From positions 178,638,882 through 178,702,881 of the forward strand of contig CM069433.1 in NCBI GenBank assembly GCA_035610365.1: DNA of 64,000 bases, written 5' to 3'. Within the stretch, counting starts at the first letter, position 1. Each line of letters opens with the position of its first letter. Of the stretch, positions 22,330 through 32,145 are shown one piece after another. Source of the DNA: Aquatica leii (taxonomy: Eukaryota > Arthropoda > Insecta > Coleoptera > Lampyridae). A program made the translations under genes and the position numbers. The notes under the pieces were generated by a model. The model was not told the origin of the DNA, made no database searches, and was given only the letters and a program-made list of their open reading frames with translations.

Positions 22330-24530
22330 ACAACAGAAAGTAGAAGAACAATTGGATCGATTGGAAAAAATTGGAGTAATTGAAAAGAAAATACATTCAT
22401 CTTGGAAACACCAATAGTACCTGTTTTAAGATAAGAATATCAGAATCTATGCGTCTACTATTGCCAAAAGTTCATGCCAACTCTTTCATCAAAGTTGTTT
22501 CCACTGTATCCACCATACGCTTAGAGCAAAGTATGTGAAGAAGCAGATAGATAGATAGAGAACCACAGAAGCAATTAAAAGCGTCTACGCCAGAAAATAT
22601 GTTTCCATTCAACGAAATATTTGCTGTAAATTTAATCAATACATCGAATATAATGCTAAACATAACTATAAATGACAGCAAATGTTTAATAGAGTTGGAT
22701 ACCGGCGTCGCGGTACTTACAATGTCGGAGCGTCAATTCAGGCAAGTCAGTTCAAAAACCAAGTTGACAGCTACACAGGTCAAGCTAAGTACATACACCA
22801 GACAAATTATACATCCAAAAGGCGTGGCAAAAATGTCGTCCAAATATAAAAACAGTGCCGTTTTTGGAAGGAATTAGCTGTAAAAGATACAGATTGATTA
22901 GAGAAACTCAATCTTAGATGATCGTGCAATAAACCGAGATAACAATCTGAAGTTTCTTTTACAAGAGTATTCTGATGTATTCTCCGGTAAAGTGGGAATA
23001 ATTCCAGATTACAAATACGCTCATAAGTACAGAGATCCAAATGTACGGCCAATATTTATAAAACCACCTCCGGTTCCGTGATCGATTGGAGTAATTAAAA
23101 AAGAAATACACTCATCTTTGGGAACACCAATATTTTAAGAAAAGATGATAGAGTCAGAATATGTGCGGCATACAACGCTACGATCAATAAATACATCCAA
23201 GACGATTCTCAGAATAGAAGACGACGATGAACCAAACTCTCGATTACAAGCAATCTCTACAGATAAGAGACTTTACAGAGTTAAAAGATTGATGTTCGTT
23301 ATAAAAACGACTCCTTTAGCTTGGCAACACTGCATGAACCAATTGTTACATAATCTTGAGGAGGTTGTTTATTCTGCTGACGACATTGCTGTACAAAGAA
23401 GAACGGAAACGAAACTTTACAACCGATTACACATGGTTTGTACATGTCAACGAACCGAAGTGCCAATTGCCAAGTCGAGTATAAATATCCTAGATCACGT
23501 GATAGACAAAAATAAGTTATGTAATGATCCAGAGAAAATAAGTGCCATAATTAAACGTAGAAGACCAGAAAATGTTTCCAAACTACGTGAATTTTTGGGA
23601 TTCGTCCACTATTACCAAAAGTTCATGCCAAATCTTTCATTGAAGTTGCATCTGCTGTATATGCTTCTCAAGAATGAGACACCTTACACTTTAAGGATAG
23701 CATGGGAGGAAACATTCCGAAAGGTAAAAAATTATTTTACAAGTACGCAGATTCTTACACCGTTGAATCCTAAATTACCATTAATACTAGCGACAGATGT
23801 TTCGCCTACAGGTATCGGTGCAGAACGAAATTACAGTCAACTGGATCGGGAAGCAACTGCATCATCTTGGTTTTGAAAAAAAATTTCCAATTACTGTTAC
23901 AGGCCCAAATTTAAACTAATAACTGACAACCAGCTACTTATCAGAATTTTCAACCCGCTACATCAGCAATTAGGTTACTACACTAGGCAATACTACATTT
24001 CTAGATTTAATTAAGAAATCAAATACAGACAAACGAAAACACATTCAAACGTTGATTATCTGTCAGGGGCGCTGTTGGAAAACCAGAATACCTAAGAAAG
24101 AAATGTATGTAATGCAACAAAACGCAAAACAGTTCGGAAAAGGTTAATACGCACTCTTGAGATTACGCGAATATACCATGGTAACGATTGCATAACGACT
24201 ACGCTAGGCCATTTTATGGAACGTACCTATTCACAATCTTCGACTCTTATTTAAAGTAGATAGAAGTTATTCTTACCAAGACCACTACTTTAACGACGAC
24301 TATCGTTATACTACGCGAAATTTTCGCGAGATTTGGTCTACCCTACACACTTGTCTCGGAACGAATTCGAGAGCTTTCTACGAAATAATGGAATCATACA
24401 TAACGTTACTAGCTAACAACCGCCAGGCCAAAAGGATTGTACAAACTGTTAAAAACAGTCTGACAAACCAATCAGACGCACTGCACTTTTATTTGTGTGA
24501 GCAACGTTATTTTTAAAACTAAACTTTAGT
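22330..24530 (+). pseudogene. Ty3/Gypsy remnant of another lineage (protease to integrase)
   Basis: Pieces include a protease with LDTGVAVLTMSE (22690-22735), a pre-RT region (EYSDVFSGKVG), RT fragments with YSADDIAV, the connection (KLREFLGFVHYYQKFMPNLS), RNase H (LILATDVSPTGIGA) and an integrase core (about 24180-24500: YARPFYGTYLFTIFDSY, ILREIFARFGLPYTLVSE, VKNSLTNQSDALHF). Frames change often, and an early portion (22330-22500) duplicates a segment found again at about 23080. The motifs resemble the K02A2.6-like Gypsy group rather than macro-Gypsy. The left LTR of macro-Gypsy copy 2 abuts it at 24539. Confidence 0.8.
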
Positions 24531-24538
24531 TATCGTAT

Positions 24539-25012
24539 TGTTACGTATTTATTATTAAAAACTAATTTATTTAAACGATTAAAAATACGTTTACTTAATC
24601 TAGAAATATGTACACTTTTAAATTAACCGAACTAATTAAATCTAATAATATTTAATGAAAACACTTACACGAACTTATGTATAACCGTTGTATAACACTA
24701 TCACTAACACGAGATAAGATAACGTCCTCGGATTTCACACTGTAAGTCACGTTCACTCGATTCGGAGTACACTGTTGTTTATTTAAAACTTCGCACGTGC
24801 TAATCACTTATTTATCTTCGCTTGAATAAGCTTCTTAATACTGCATGCATTCACATTTCAGCAATAACTGACCTACGATCTGTCTCGTCGCTATATAAAG
24901 ACATACGGAAATCCTTCTCGATCGTTCCCTACTTTTCGCTATAACTTCTAGAAAAATAGATAACAGCTTCTAGAAGGCTCTTGCATTTGCAAGTAATTTC
25001 TCGAACGTTTCA
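24539..25012 (-). repeat. 3' LTR of macro-Gypsy copy 2
   Basis: On the plus strand it reads TGTTACGTATTT...CGAACGTTTCA, so the element-sense LTR is TGAAACG...GTAACA. It contains a TATATAAAG box (plus-strand 24890-24901 region, ctatataaagacat) that could serve the antisense direction, and inverted TTCTAGAAG motifs (about 24943-24976). The pol stop codon lies inside it at 24948. Confidence 0.9.
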
Positions 25013-25025
25013 CTGCCCCCTTCTT
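25013..25025 (-). other. Polypurine tract of macro-Gypsy copy 2
   Basis: Minus-strand AAGAAGGGGGCAG sits immediately before the 3' LTR, the usual site for plus-strand priming in LTR elements. It is also coding (KKGA of Pol). The same tract is present at 63269-63281 in copy 3. Confidence 0.8.
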
Positions 25026-25079
25026 AGGACTGTTCTGTCCCAGAACAGGAGACTGGATGCGACATCGGTAAAAGGGATC

Positions 25080-25595
25080 GTGGCGATAGCGGCAGCTTCC
25101 TCCATTTCGGCAACTTCCTTGACCATAAAAGTAACAGTCAATAGACTTTTCCTGACCCAATACTCTCCTTGGTTGGTAACTACAGACCAACACTTGAATG
25201 CCTGTTCCTCGGAAGACGGCCTCCAACATGTTTCGAACTGTCCTCCAATTCAGTTGATCTAAGCCACAACCAAGCTTGGGTACTGCCAATTTCTTAACAT
25301 GATAGAACTCCATTTCTCTCTTGAGACTCCATAATGTTCGCCACAGATCTTTGTATAACGGCTTGTCCCGTGAGTATTTCTTGGTGACCAGATAGAAAAC
25401 GAAGCGTCCGTCACCACGTAGTCCTAAAACTTTTCCGACTGCCGGTTGCTGTCTTTGTAATTCATCTAGCTGTCCAAACTTCTTTTTAAACACGACTGCA
25501 ACCCCTTTGGACATGTCAAGATCCTCGCTCACGCAATGTGCGATGGCGTAATCTTTTTGTGTCTGGAACAGGTCTTGTTGTTCCTCGGTGGTAAC
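25080..25595 (-). other. TARG1/OARD1-like macrodomain plus CCCH zinc finger at the Pol C-terminus
   Basis: Macrodomain at 25164-25595: KDYAIAHCVSEDLDMSKG and VAVVFKKKFG (the phosphate-binding face), GRFVFYLVTKKYS and VPKLGCGLDQLNW. These match the TARG1/OARD1 macrodomain family almost segment by segment. The Lys and Asp equivalent to human TARG1 Lys84 and Asp125 are kept (Lys at 25382-25380, Asp at 25259-25257). TARG1 removes ADP-ribose esters from Glu/Asp and hydrolyses O-acetyl-ADP-ribose. About 10 residues later comes C-X7-C-X5-C-X3-H (25080-25136; CYFYGQGSC...SCRYRH), a standard CCCH RNA-binding finger. Both lie in the same frame as integrase with no stop. Whether they are cleaved off Pol is unknown. 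Confidence 0.88.
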
Positions 25596-28091
25596 CCCGA
25601 ACCTAGCTTTTCCAGAACCTCCGTATAAGTTCATAAACTTCTCGAACTCCATTTCTTCGATTAGATTCCTGGTTCTGCTACTTATTACTCTGGTTCGGAC
25701 CTGGACTTGCGTATTGTGGTTATCGCCAGCAAACGGGGCTAGACGATCGACGTGGACCACTTTTGGCTTGCCTCTGGGCGGTTTTCGGATGCGATATATA
25801 ACGTCGTTAATACGCTGCACAACTTTATAGGGGCCCTCCCATTGCCTTTGCAGCTTCGGCGACAAACCACGTCTCCTTTGAGGGTTATACAACCAGACCA
25901 TATCGTCAGGTTGAAACCCACCATTTTGCGCCTTGACGTCATATCTTGTTTTCATCCTGTCGCTGGCAATTCGTGTGTTTTTACGGACCTCTTCATGTAC
26001 TTCGTCTAACCTCTTGGCCAGCTTGCTGACGTAATCTTCTCCAGCAACTTCTTCTTCCGGTCTTCGTCCAAATTGAAGATCGCATGGTAATCTTATCTCA
26101 CGACCGAGCATGACACAGGATGGTGTTTGGCCTGTGCTTTCGTGAACGGATGATCGGTATGCCATTAAGAAAATGTGCAAGTACTGATCCCAGTCTCTTT
26201 GGTGTTCGGACACTACCTTGGCTAAGTACTTGCCCATTGTTCGATTCATCCGTTCAACCATGCCATCAGATTGAGGATGGAGAGGCGTTGTCCTAGTCTT
26301 CTTAATTCCTAACAGTCGGCAAACTTCTTGAAACAGCCCAGACTCAAAATTGCGGCCTTGATCGGAGTGTAATTCCAACGGAACTCCAAACCGGCAGAAA
26401 AACTCCTTTACTAATACGTCTGCGACTGTAGCTGCTTCCTGATTGGGTATGGCGTAAGCCTCCGTCCATTTCGTGAAATAATCCATCGCCACCAGGATGT
26501 ATTTATTTCCCGAATCGGATTCTGGGAACGGCCCTGCGATGTCAATCGCTACTCTTTCCAAAGGGCTTCCTACGTTGTATTGTTTCATGGGTGCTTTGCG
26601 TTTTCTCGCTGGACCATTTCCTGAAGCGCAGACTATGCATTTACGGCACCATTTCATGACGTCCTTTTTGCAGTTCATCCAGTAGAATCATTCTCGCATT
26701 TTACCCAACGTCTTCTTAATGCCAAAGTGTCCTCCTGATGTCCCATCGTGGAGATGCTTCAACACTTCGGTCACCCTGCTCTTCGGCACTACCAACTGTA
26801 GTCTGTTTCCCGTGCTCTCGGCACTTTCTAGGGATCGCTTAAGAAGACCGTCTTCTACTATCAAGGAGTCCCACTGCGCCCAGTACGCTTTGATATTTTT
26901 GCCCAGAGTACTCACTTCTTCCCAGGTTGGTCGTCGGCAGCTTTCTTTCCAGTCCAGGAGTAGTCTTATTTCAGGATCGTCTTCTTGTTCGCGACGTAAC
27001 TGCTCAGGTTCCCACTCATCATCAACCATAGCAGTTCTCCGGAGGCATTCGACTCTTTCTTCCAGTCGCGAACAATGGCTGCAGTCCGCCGAACATGGTC
27101 TTCTGGACAAGGCATCAGCGTTCCGATGACTGCTTCCGGCACGGTGTTCTGTGTCGTAGTCATACTCTTGCAGTCTCTCGATCCATCTTGCTACTTGTCC
27201 TTCTGGGTTACGGAACTGCAGTAGCCATTTTAAAGCGGCGTGGTCTGTTCTCAGTAAGAATTTTCGTCCATACAAATACTTGTAGAAATGTTCGATGGAC
27301 TTAACGACTGCTAACAGCTCCCTCCTAGTCACGCAATAATTCCTTTCTGGCCTAGACAAAACCTTGCTAAAGTACGCGATAACCTTTTCTTGTCCATCTT
27401 GAACCTGCGAAAGGACCGCGCCTATGGCCATATTGCTTGCGTCGGTATCCAAAACAAACTTTCCATCTTCTCGTGGATAACTCAAAATCGGCGAAGTGAC
27501 TAGGGCCTGTTTTAGATGATTAAAAGAATTTTCGCAGTCTTCATTCCATCTAAATTCTGCTTTTTCTTCGGTTAGTTTTGTCAATGGTTTGGCAATATTG
27601 GCAAATCCGGGGACAAATTTTCTATAATAAGTGCACAACCCAAGGAAACTTCGGACCTGATGTTTGTCGATCGGTCTTGGCCATGCTTGCACTGCTCGGA
27701 TTTTGTCTGGGTTAGCCCTTATTCCATCTCTAGATACGACGTGGCCAAGGTATTGGACTTCCTTCTTAAATACGTGGCATTTCTTTGGACTCAGTTTGAG
27801 GTTAGTCCCACGTAATCTCTGGAACACTTCCTTCAAGTTGTTCAAGTGCTCTTCAAACGACCTTCCAACCACGATCACGTCGTCCAGGTAAACCAAGCAC
27901 GTCTTCCAAGACAATCCGCGCAAGATGGTCTCTATCAAACGCTCGAACGTTGCAGGAGCGTTACACAGGCCGAAGGGCATTACAGTGAACTGCCACAAAC
28001 CAGTTCCGATCGTAAAAGCTGTTTTTTCACGATCCTTGGGTTCTAATTCTACCTGCCAGTATCCACTCTTTAAATGTAACGTAGAAAACCA

Positions 28092-30491
28092 CTAGGATCC
28101 TGACAGGGTGTCTAGCGTATCGTCAATTCTGGGTAAAGGGTAGCTGTCCTTTTTGGTCACGTCGTTTAGCTGCCTGTAGTCTACGCAAAACCTCGTTGAT
28201 CCATCCTTCTTCTTCACGAGTACCACTGGGGATGTCCATAGACTACTTGAAGGTTCAATCACGCCTTCTCTCTCCATATCCGTAATTATTTGTTCGGCTT
28301 CTTCTCTTTTTGCCAAAGGAAGTCTGCGTGGATGTTGTCGTATCGGCCGAGCGTCTCCGGTATTAATTTTATGTTTCACCACGTTAGTTCTTCCTTTGGA
28401 GCCACTCTCCAGCGCGAACACATCTTGGTACTCTTGGATCAACACTTTAATTTTAGCCAGCTGGTCTTGGCTGAGGTTTTGGCATTTGGTGGTAAGAATG
28501 TCCAATAGATGTTGTGGACACTTCTTCGGCGACGTATCTTCGTTCGACTTCACGCATCTCACAATTTGTGATACTGGCGTGCATTGGCCTACCACGGTCT
28601 TCTTTTTCAACGTTACAGGATCTGAGTTGATGTTTAAGATCCTTACTGGCATCGTGTTCTTTACTCGTACTAAGGTTCTGCCAACGAGTAGTCCCTTTTC
28701 AACTAAGCCGCCTTCCATTGGTTCAATCGCGCGTATGTAGCCTTTCCGGAGACTTCCATCCAGGCGTGCCATCACCACATTTTCAGTCCTTGCAGGCAGA
28801 GACACGTCTTCACTCAATAAGACTCGCACGGCTGCCTTCTCTGACGAATGAAAAGGAATTTCTTCATTGTCGATCTTCAGGACATCGTTCTTCATATCCA
28901 AATGGAACCCATACTTCTTTATCACATCCATTCCCAGGATAACTTCTTCCGTGATGTCGGCTACCAGTACTTGATGGTCGAGTACTCCATTTCCCAAACC
29001 AATGGTTACTTTGACCTGTCCGTGAGTAGGTATTTCATCGCCCGTCGCCGTTCGAAGTCGTACTGTTACTGGTGATGTCTTCTCGTTTTCCAATAACATG
29101 TCAGGACGAATGATGGTCTTTGTCGCTCCCGTGTCAACCAGTAACTGGACGCTTCTCCCATTGATCTTGCCATCGAGATAAATGCTATGCAATTGCTCCC
29201 TAGGCGATGCCATTTGGATGGTAATCTCCGGGGTCTGACTAGATGAGATTACTTTTTGTCTCTTTTGCTCGCCTCGTTCCAAATTATTGAGCGCTCTTCT
29301 TGTCCTCTTCTTAGGTTTAGTACGATGCCGTCGTACATGGCCTATTTCGTCGCAGTTCAAAGTTGTCACTCCTCTTTCCCGAAGTATACGTCGCGCTATC
29401 TCCTCGATGCTTTCCAGTGTCTGCGCGGGTACTTCTGTAGCACAGCAGAGTCTATGACCATCTCGTTGCGATGCTTGTTTTGCTGATTCAAACTCCAAAG
29501 CATGCACCAAAGCGTCATCCAATGTCTTGGGTCGAGCTAACCGGAGAGTCTGCTGCGTTTCGTTGTCTCGGAGGCCGTCTACGAAGGTTTGAATAGCCAA
29601 CTGCTCCAAGAAGGTATCTGGTGCTGTAGGATACGCAAGCCGTGTTAGTCTGGCGATGTGAGCCTCAAACTCTTGAAGACTTTCGGCAGCTTTTTGAACC
29701 TGACTTTTAATTTGAGCCTGATAGACTTGTTGAAGATGAGCATCTCCATATCTCATTTCTAAACGTGAAATTAAAAGTTTGTAATTTTCTTGTAGGTGGT
29801 CAGGAACAATTTGTAAAATTCCAAGCGCTTCTCCACGTAAGGACACTATTAAAGACGTCGCTTTCTGCTTGTTGCTCCAACCATTAGCAGTAGCTGCGGC
29901 TTCAAACTGCTTGTAGTAGGTTGACCATGGAACTTTACCATCAAAATTGGGTGGTACAACTTTGAACTTGTGAGTGTTTTCTTCTCGATGGTCCATTATT
30001 AAATCTTCACTCGTGACGCTTCCTTCACCGTGACAATTCATTTGGGTCATTCTTTCTTCAAGCAGTTGTATTCTTTCTCTCAATTTTTTCTCTAGCTTGT
30101 CTTCTATGGTTCTTGAATTTCCTTTTAACTTCTCTTCTATTATTTCATTCACAGAATCGCAAATTTCTTCTTTTAAGTTTAACATGTCTGCTTGGGTTTC
30201 CTCTTGAACAATTTTAATTTGATTTTCTATGCTCGCTCGTATTTCTTCTTTTAAACTTCTAGAATTTTCCAACAACTTTTCTTCCATTTTTCTAGAATTT
30301 TCTTCCATTTTCTGAGAATGTTCGGAGAGTTTTTCTTCAATTTTCTGTGAATTTTCGTAAAACTTTTCCTCTATTTTCTGCGAATTTTCTTCCATTTTTC
30401 TATTCATCGATTCTTGACCATTTTTTATCGATTCAAGAAATTCAAATAGTTTTGCATCCATTTTAACTGCTTGCAAACGCGTCACCGGCAT
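28092..30491 (-). other. Gag-protease-RT segment of copy 2 before the first stop
   Basis: This part has no internal stop. The N-terminal 150 residues are heptad-rich with repeated [13 protein letters not shown] units, which copies 1 and the 19-kb relic vary in number. The capsid-like segment has [13 protein letters not shown] and RGEALGIL. Basic clusters ([10 protein letters not shown]) stand where a nucleocapsid would be, next to [12 protein letters not shown], which keeps only part of a CCHC knuckle. No separate gag stop or frameshift signal is apparent, so gag and pol seem to be one ORF. Confidence 0.75.
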
Positions 30492-30821
30492 AAATTTAAA
30501 TATAACACGAATATAAAGTTTAAATACACTACTTTTTAAAATGCAGTTTTTGTATAACACAAAATTTTAATAACGATCCACTTGTTAATATTAAACCACT
30601 AGTGTACGGAAACGAAATTAATTAATATCGCGATTACGCACTTGTTAAAAGAAAAAGTTTAACAAACACTATATTAACGAATTTAACTATGATTACACTT
30701 TATAAATAAACACGCGTATCGCGAAATTAACAGTTATTTACGCAATCAATTACGGGAGCGATATCAAATAACTTAATGGTATTCACACTAAAAATCGCGA
30801 ACGGTTTGTTCTATTCGATAC

Positions 30822-30839
30822 CTCAACACCTGACGCCAC
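30822..30839 (-). other. Primer-binding site of macro-Gypsy copy 2
   Basis: Directly inside the 5' LTR the minus strand reads GTGGCGTCAGGTGTTGAG. The TGG start one base from the LTR is typical for priming by a tRNA 3' CCA. The corresponding site of copy 1 (7577-7595) reads GTGGTGTCAGAAGTGGGAT. The tRNA species is not assigned. Confidence 0.5.
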
Positions 30840-31280
30840 TGTTACGTATTTATTTATTAAAAAACTAATTTATTTAAAACGACTAAAACTACGTTTACTT
30901 ATTCTAGAAATATGTACACTTTTAAATTAACCGAACTAATTAAATCTAATAATATTTAATGAAAACACTTACACGAATTTATGTATAACCGTTGTATAAC
31001 ACTATCACTAACACGAGATAAGATAACGTCCTCGGATTTCACACTGTAAGTCACGTTCACTCGATTCGGTGTACACTGTTATTTATTTAAAACTCCGCAC
31101 GTGCTAATCACTTATTTATCTTCACTTGAATAATCTTCTTAATACTGCATGCATTCACATTCCAGCAATAACTGACCTACGATCTGTCTCGTCGCTATAT
31201 AAAGACATACGGAAATCCTTCTCGAGCGTTCCCTACTTTTCGCTATAACTTCTAGAAAAATAGATAACAGCTTCTAGAAG
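30840..31280 (-). repeat. 5' LTR of macro-Gypsy copy 2, main part
   Basis: Matches the 3' LTR from TGTTACGTATT to TTCTAGAAG. It is split by the PLE; the last 36 bp (gctcttgcatttgc...cgtttca) are at 34937-34972. Confidence 0.9.
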
Positions 31281-31389
31281 TAATAGCGAAGGCTTCCACG
31301 GACGGAATCTATACTAAGATTAGAATGTCTTCCGGGTTTGGACCGTGTCATATTTGCAACCGAAGCTGCCAACGTTTCGCCCACTTTCG
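31281..31389 (-). repeat. Inverted 5' cap of the PLE (half hammerhead)
   Basis: Reverse complement of 32067-32175 with one visible mismatch. It starts exactly in the loop of ribozyme stem II (CGAAAGTGGGCGAAACGTTGG...) and extends to cttcgctatta. The same cap, abutting a GIY-YIG coding fragment, begins the PLE fragments at 45517, 50987 and 56105. Confidence 0.85.
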
Positions 31390-31390
31390 C

Positions 31391-32145
31391 CAAATTTCCT
31401 ACACTTTCATCTCAAGGTGTATACCAAATTCCCTGTTCTTGTGGTTTAGTTTACATTGGTGAAACCGGTCGTTCCGTCATTACTCGCATTTCAGAACATG
31501 ATCGTTGTATAAGGAAAAGGTATACTTCCAAGTCTGCGGTCGCTGAACATCATTTTACTACAGGTCACAAGATAGATTTTGATAATGTTTCGTTGATTGC
31601 CAAATCTCCATTCTTTTTCAACAGGAAATTCCGAGAAAGCATAGAAATCATCAAACACCCCAATAACTTCAATCGTGATCATGGTTTCGAACTATCCCCT
31701 CTTTGGTTCCCGGTTATTAGTCATTTATCAAAAACACGCCCCCTAGCAACCGTAACCCAATCAGGGTCGAGCTTAATCATCCGTGACGATCCTGTTCCTT
31801 TAAATACGGAGACTATTTCTTCTTAAGTCACTTCTACCTAGTTTAGAATCTGGCTTGGTTCACAAGTTGATTACCTAACTCGGTAGTGGTTCTTTGTTAG
31901 ATTTTCGTTTGCTTTTTCAGGTTATCGTTTTCTTTCTTACCTTTTCATAGTTTAGGTTATGGCTTGTTTTACAAGTGGATAACCTAACTTTTGAGAAGTT
32001 CTTAGTTAGATTTCGATTCCTTGTTTGAGTTTTGCGATTTATCTCACGCCCTGATGAAGCCCCTTACGAAAGTGGGCGAAACGTTGGCAGCTTCGGTTGC
32101 AAATATGACACGGTCCAAACCCGGAAGACATTCTAATCTTAGTAT
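31391..32145 (+). repeat. 5' pseudo-LTR of the PLE
   Basis: Direct copy of 34171-34924. Its left part repeats the C-terminal GIY-YIG coding region (open to 31826). Its right part holds the hammerhead-like motif and the start of the PLE ORF. A run of five C here (about 31739-31743), against four in the 3' copy, keeps the frame open for about 33 more codons. Confidence 0.88.
32048..32088 (+). ncRNA. Hammerhead-like ribozyme, 5' pseudo-LTR
   Basis: GCC (stem I), CTGATGA (32051-32057), an extra A, GCCC...GGGC (stem II, extended inside by CTT...AAG), GAAA, CGT, T (cleavage position), GGC (stem I return). Stem III is only the self-complementary ACGT, so activity would probably need a dimer or the downstream copy. 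An identical motif lies at 34827-34867. The core is closer to consensus than that at 5652. Confidence 0.7.

Larger units (their letters stand above)
24948..30491 (-). pseudogene. macro-Gypsy gag-pol with macrodomain and CCCH finger, two nonsense codons
   Basis: One frame of 1848 codons from the first ATG ([10 protein letters not shown]; the upstream frame has no ATG). Numbering from that Met: coiled-coil gag about 18-150, capsid-like about 165-320, a degenerate zinc knuckle near 378, protease DTGA at 453-456, RT with YLDD at 868-871, RNase H (VLDTDAS), then integrase with a zinc finger, D-D-35-E (Asp at 26543-26541 and 26363-26361, Glu at 26255-26253) and a GPY/F-like region (WEGPYKVVQRI). 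The macrodomain and CCCH finger follow. Two in-frame stops break it: TAG at 28092-28094, a Gln in copy 1, and TGA at 26688-26690, an Arg in copy 1. RT motif A reads FSTLHLKSG, so its catalytic Asp is lost. Apart from these point changes it is collinear and complete. Confidence 0.92.

Noticed and set aside
25164..25595. A separate host OARD1 gene lying next to a retrotransposon
   Set aside because: It is in frame with integrase, lies between integrase and the polypurine tract, and recurs in three copies with the same junction, so it is part of the element.
24981..29486. Plus-strand reading frames across macro-Gypsy copy 2
   Set aside because: Complementary to the minus-strand gag-pol frame; shadows without protein-family features.
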